Shown here: piece by piece, positions 6,052 through 9,179 of the stretch
Layout of the letters: every line of letters begins with the position of its first letter
Numbering within the stretch: the stretch's first letter is position 1
Assembly (NCBI GenBank): GCA_910583765.1
Contig: CAJTYS010000080.1
Span: forward strand, 1-9,179
DNA length: 9,179 nucleotides
Direction of reading: 5' to 3'
From: an uncultured Eubacteriales bacterium
GTDB lineage: Bacteria > Bacillota > Clostridia > Peptostreptococcales > Anaerovoracaceae
Notes under the pieces: model-generated
The model's input: only the letters and a program-made list of their open reading frames with translations
Databases searched by the model: none
Told to the model about the DNA's origin: nothing
Made by a program: the position numbers and the translations under genes

Positions 6052-7143
6052 ATGGAAAAAGAGATAATTAAGCAAGGGGAAACCAACTTCACACTCGACT
6101 ATGTAAAGACAGACGATATACTTTGTGATATGAAGGGTATCATCGAGGCATCTCAGCAGAAGGCACACCAAGCTGTCAATCTTGCGCTTGTTCGTCGAAA
6201 TTGGTTGATTGGCTATCGGATTGCTGAGGAAGAAATGAACGGTGAGAATCGTGCTGATTATGGTGCGTGTATGATCAAGAAGTTGTCAAAAGAACTGTCT
6301 ACAATTTATGGAAAAGGCTTTACAAAGACTAATTTATACAACTTTTATGCGTTTTATAAAGCATTTCCACAGATTTTCCACACACTGTGTGGAAAATCGC
6401 AACAGTTGCTTTCATGGTCACATTATAGGACGTTATTACAGGTAAAGGACAAGATTGCAAGAGAGTGGTATGCGAAAGAAGCGGCAGAGCAGACATGGGG
6501 TGTGCGGACTTTGCAACGGAATATTTCTTCACAGTATTACTACCGGATGCTTCAAACACAGCAACCGGATTTGGTAGAGACTGAAATGAAAGAGCTAACC
6601 TCAGCATATCAAAATGACAAGCTGGAATTCATAAAAAATCCGGTTGTTGCCGAGTTTTTAGGATTGTCGCAAGAAGCTTCTTTCACAGAAACAGAACTGG
6701 AATCAAGTATCATATCAAACCTGCAGAAATTTCTTATGGAATTAGGGAAAGGATATGCTTTTGTTGCGAGACAACAGCATATCCACACAGAGAAGCAGGA
6801 TTATTACATTGACTTGGTATTTTACAATTACATCTTGAAATGTTTTGTTCTGTTCGATTTGAAAACCAGTAAGATTACCCATCAGGATGTGGGACAGATG
6901 GATATGTATATTCGTATGTATGACGAGCTGAAACGAAATGAAGATGATAATCCGACGATTGGCATTGTTCTTTGTTCTGATACTGATGAAGATATTGCGA
7001 GATATTCTGTTATGCATGGAAATGAGCAGTTATTTGCAACGAAGTATAAGCTATATCTGCCAACGGAAGAAGAACTGCGGGCAGAAATAGAGGCTCAAAA
7101 GGCAATTTTCTATTTGCAGCAGGAAGAGAACGACGAAGAATAG
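6052..7143 (+). CDS. DUF1016/YhcG-family PDDEXK nuclease-domain protein
   Basis: A 363-aa cytoplasmic protein, typical length for the family. The N-terminal half (about residues 25-165) is DUF1016_N, a winged-helix-like DNA-binding region with LIGYRIAEEE and YGKGFTKTNLYNFYAFY. The C-terminal half is a PDDEXK nuclease fold: E217 in ELESSI, D254 in YYIDLVFY, the D269-L270-K271 core in LFDLK, and Q282 in GQMDMYIRMY. The (D/E)xK site uses Asp, as in many relatives, so it appears active. ATG 6052 follows a weak site AAAGGA. The gene stands alone between an orphan nucleotidyltransferase and a structured spacer. Family members are frequent in defence islands and near restriction-modification loci, and are thought to handle DNA, but no reaction has been fixed for most of them. 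Family secure, role open. Confidence 0.88.
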   Translation: MEKEIIKQGETNFTLDYVKTDDILCDMKGIIEASQQKAHQAVNLALVRRNWLIGYRIAEEEMNGENRADYGACMIKKLSKELSTIYGKGFTKTNLYNFYAFYKAFPQIFHTLCGKSQQLLSWSHYRTLLQVKDKIAREWYAKEAAEQTWGVRTLQRNISSQYYYRMLQTQQPDLVETEMKELTSAYQNDKLEFIKNPVVAEFLGLSQEASFTETELESSIISNLQKFLMELGKGYAFVARQQHIHTEKQDYYIDLVFYNYILKCFVLFDLKTSKITHQDVGQMDMYIRMYDELKRNEDDNPTIGIVLCSDTDEDIARYSVMHGNEQLFATKYKLYLPTEEELRAEIEAQKAIFYLQQEENDEE

Positions 7144-7372
7144 AAATTGGAGGAACTTGTGGGATTGGGGGGGTAGACATTTCCCTCAACCTGCTTTTCA
7201 GAATTCTCCATCTGTAATGTGGCATGCCATGTAATTGCGATACATGATGTTTCTTGATCCTGCCAACAAACGAAGTGGAGGCCGCTCTCGGCAAAATGCC
7301 AATAAACTGCATATTACCAACCCTTCGTCACCCAAAAGTAGCAAATCAGCAGGCAGCGGCAGCGAAAAAGTA

Positions 7373-7449
7373 GGGAGACCTATCCCGATGAGGGACGAAT
7401 CGCAGGAAGGTCCCCTGTCAGAACCGCAGGGCTTTAGCCCGTGGCGGTT
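7373..7449 (+). ncRNA. Candidate structured RNA: two adjacent nested hairpins
   Basis: The first unit pairs GGG, a bulged A and GACCT (7373-7381) with AGGTCCCC (7408-7415), with TCCC/GGGA (7383-7386 with 7392-7395) inside. The second pairs AACCGC (7422-7427) with GCGGTT (7444-7449), with GGGCT/AGCCC (7429-7433 with 7436-7440) inside. A terminator follows at 7481-7522. The last hairpin with its CTTTAG centre and following TTTACGACATC resembles the right-end hairpin found after tnpB genes of IS200/IS605-type elements, but no tnpB is present. No known riboswitch or ribozyme core was recognised. A long minus-strand frame across it looks incidental. Confidence 0.35.
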
Positions 7450-7480
7450 TACGACATCATTTGAGATAAGATATGGAAAG

Positions 7481-7522
7481 ACCCCTGAAACCATCAAAAA
7501 TCAAGGTGTTCAGGGGTTTTTT
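7481..7522 (+). terminator. Intrinsic terminator, plus strand
   Basis: ACCCCTGAAACC (7481-7492) pairs with GGTGTTCAGGGGT (7505-7517) with one bulged G and a 12-nt loop, followed by a T-run to 7522. It would end transcripts of the DUF1016 gene and the structured block. On the minus strand no T-run follows, so it is one-directional. Confidence 0.8.
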
Positions 7523-7563
7523 GTTGACTAAAAACAAGATAGATGACGATTTGCTGCGGTGGC

Positions 7564-7603
7564 AAACGAAAACTGGACACGGAAAAACCGTTGTTTTGCG
7601 TTT
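7564..7603. terminator. Imperfect hairpin between the converging genes
   Basis: AAACGAAAAC (7564-7573) pairs with GTTTTGCGTTT (7593-7603) with one bulge, and ACGG/CCGT (around 7579-7591) pairs inside. It lies just past the stop of the minus-strand synthetase gene and might act as its terminator, though there is no clean T-run on that strand. Confidence 0.35.
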
Positions 7604-7614
7604 CCTTTGCATGA

Positions 7615-9174
7615 TCATTTCGCCAGCGCAGCGGCTTTCTCCGCAGCTTCTTTTTTCAGGCGGACGCTGTCCATCTTGCCGCTTGGCAGTGTCGGGAAGC
7701 TGTCATAGCAGAAGAAGTAAGCCGGTATCTTGTATTTTGCCAGGTCTTCGGAAAGCTGCTTTCTCGCTTCGTCTTCATCGAAGACCGCGCCTTCTTGGAG
7801 CCTGATGCACGCAGCGACTTCTTCGCCGTAGAATTCGCTTGGAACGCCAACCACCTTGACATCTTTGACAGCATCAAGCTTGACGACAGCGTCGGCGATC
7901 TCGTTTGGTACGATGTTCTCGCCGCCTCTGATGATCAGCTCTTTCAGCCTTCCTGAGATCTTCAGGTAGCCGTCTTCCGTTATTAGTCCCAGGTCACCGG
8001 AGTGGAGCCAGCCATCCTTGTCTATCGGCTGGCTGTGGTACGGCAGTTTGTAGTAGCCCAGCATCATATTGAATCCCTTTATCAGGATCTCGCCCATCTC
8101 TTCCGGAGCGCACGCTCTGCCTGTATTGATATCCCTTATCATAAGTTCGCAGCAGATCACAGGCTTGCCCACAGTGTTGAGCAGGTGATCCTGCGTGTCG
8201 CCGTATTCTGTGATGGTGGCAGGTGCGATCTCACTGAGGCCGTAGACCTGCATGAAGTGGTTGTCCGGCATCAATTCCTGCATATGTTCCATCTGAGCGG
8301 GGCTGGTAGGCGCGCCCGCCAGCATGGAGCAGCGGACAGATGCTACTTTTTCAGGCGCAAAGTCACTGCTCTCCAGCAGCATTAGCATCATGGTCGGCAC
8401 TGCGTGGTAGACGGTGCATTTATTTTCCTCAATGGTCCTGATAAGCTCGGAACTGTGGATGGTTTCCGGCAGGTAGACCTTTGCGTCAGCCAGCAGGAAG
8501 GAAAGCAGTCCGAACACGAGACCGAATATATGGAAAAGCGGCGGTGCCTGGCATAGACGGTCATCCTCGGTGAGCTGCTGGACTTCGCGGCTCACGTCGG
8601 CGGAACGCAGCAGATTGTATGAGGACAGCATCACGCCCTTCGGTGTGCCTGTCGAACCTGAGGTGTAAAGCATCACGCTTGGCATATCCGCGTCCACCGG
8701 CTCATGGTAATAGTCCTTTACGATATCATATTCCCCCAGACGCTGCAGGTACATCACAGGATTCTGTATGCTGAAGAATTTCATGATCCTGTTATCCTCA
8801 CAGGCCCTCACTTCTTTGATATATTCGAACTCGTCGGTCATGGCTGTCATCTGGCCGTAGCAGAGATATTCGATATCCCCGAGGCCGGAGACCCTTGCTA
8901 TTTCAGCCGGTTTGTGCGCAAAATTCAGCAGCACCGCCATAGCTCCGAGCTTCTGCAGCGCGAAGAAGCAGATTATCCAGCCCACGGAATTGGCTCCGCA
9001 CAGCCCTACCCGGGTGCCTTTCTTTATACCCATATAGGATAGGTCTACTGCCATGATCTGGGCGCACTTGTTTATCTGGCTCCATGTCCAGCTGCTGTCC
9101 CGGTCCACCAGAATCACCTTGTCGCCTTTCGTAGCGGCTTTTCGCTCAAGCAGCGATTTGAAGGACACGCCCAT
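7615..9174 (-). CDS. AMP-forming acyl-CoA synthetase (AMP-binding enzyme)
   Basis: A 519-aa protein of the ANL (acyl-CoA synthetase, adenylation domain, luciferase) superfamily, complete in length. It activates a carboxylic acid with ATP to an acyl-adenylate, then passes it to CoA. Visible motifs: P-loop YTSGSTGTPKG (residues 170-180), YGLSE (311-315), the ATP-ribose binding aspartate in HSGD (391-394), the hinge and CoA-loop region GRLKELIIRGGEN (408-420) and the catalytic lysine K500 in PSGK. The small C-terminal domain is present. The acid substrate cannot be told; medium- or long-chain fatty acids, carnitine-type or aromatic acids are all possible. The start at 9174 is six bases from the window edge, so its ribosome binding site is not visible and a slightly longer N-terminus is possible. 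Its GC-rich coding differs from the AT-rich defence genes, fitting host backbone. Confidence 0.9.
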   Translation of the reverse strand: MGVSFKSLLERKAATKGDKVILVDRDSSWTWSQINKCAQIMAVDLSYMGIKKGTRVGLCGANSVGWIICFFALQKLGAMAVLLNFAHKPAEIARVSGLGDIEYLCYGQMTAMTDEFEYIKEVRACEDNRIMKFFSIQNPVMYLQRLGEYDIVKDYYHEPVDADMPSVMLYTSGSTGTPKGVMLSSYNLLRSADVSREVQQLTEDDRLCQAPPLFHIFGLVFGLLSFLLADAKVYLPETIHSSELIRTIEENKCTVYHAVPTMMLMLLESSDFAPEKVASVRCSMLAGAPTSPAQMEHMQELMPDNHFMQVYGLSEIAPATITEYGDTQDHLLNTVGKPVICCELMIRDINTGRACAPEEMGEILIKGFNMMLGYYKLPYHSQPIDKDGWLHSGDLGLITEDGYLKISGRLKELIIRGGENIVPNEIADAVVKLDAVKDVKVVGVPSEFYGEEVAACIRLQEGAVFDEDEARKQLSEDLAKYKIPAYFFCYDSFPTLPSGKMDSVRLKKEAAEKAAALAK

Positions 9175-9179
9175 GTATG

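Noticed and set aside
7383..7412. Hammerhead-ribozyme-like GATGAGGGACGAA string
   Set aside because: The required CTGANGA and GAAA core with three stems is not met.
7198..7531. Overlapping open frames of about 98-99 codons on both strands in the 7.2-7.5 kb gap
   Set aside because: They cross the nested hairpins and terminator, lack ribosome binding sites, and have odd residue composition. They may be translations of a repeat.
1..9179. CRISPR arrays, tRNA or rRNA genes, intact insertion sequences
   Set aside because: No regularly spaced repeats, cloverleaf, rRNA segment or transposase gene was seen.

Overview
The window looks like a low- to mid-GC Bacillota chromosome, most likely a gut Clostridia/Lachnospiraceae-type genome. 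The signs are strong GGAGG ribosome binding sites, Tn916-like excisionase and integrase proteins, a clostridial-style ParA, and a mix of AT-rich accessory DNA with a more GC-rich metabolic gene at the right. The taxon is an inference from style, not from a marker gene.

Layout. Positions 1-421 are non-coding but structured: a strong terminator-like hairpin, a perfect 10-bp hairpin, and a copy of a leader hairpin. A two-gene operon follows (422-2070): an AAA ATPase of the RloA/AbiL/PARIS AriA type overlapping a small TOPRIM/RloB-like protein. It looks like an anti-phage or abortive-infection cassette. A second copy of the leader hairpin (2104-2166) then leads into an intact parA (2176-2970). 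Right after parA lie the first codons of a parB-like gene, joined to the C-terminal third of a MazF/PemK toxin. This appears to be a deletion scar that removed parB, the 5' part of mazF and anything once between them. Next come nested inverted repeats (3303-3444), an excisionase-type HTH protein (3515-3703), a long hairpin, and a tyrosine integrase (3827-5068) broken by one in-frame TAG. A strong terminator follows. Positions 1-5132 are best read as the internally deleted remains of an integrative element that carries a defence cassette and probably cannot excise by itself.

The stretch 5133-5599 holds a promoter-like site with a palindrome and a decayed P-loop NTPase fragment. After it come an orphan MNT-type nucleotidyltransferase (5600-5944) and a DUF1016/YhcG PDDEXK-nuclease protein (6052-7143), both common in defence or toxin-antitoxin islands. 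Positions 7144-7614 hold no convincing gene, but contain two nested hairpins, an intrinsic terminator and a further hairpin. The right end is a minus-strand AMP-forming acyl-CoA synthetase, probably host backbone.

The best candidate for something new is the AAA/TOPRIM-like pair bracketed by two copies of the parA leader hairpin, on an element that has lost its mobility genes. The structured RNA-like block at 7373-7449 is second.
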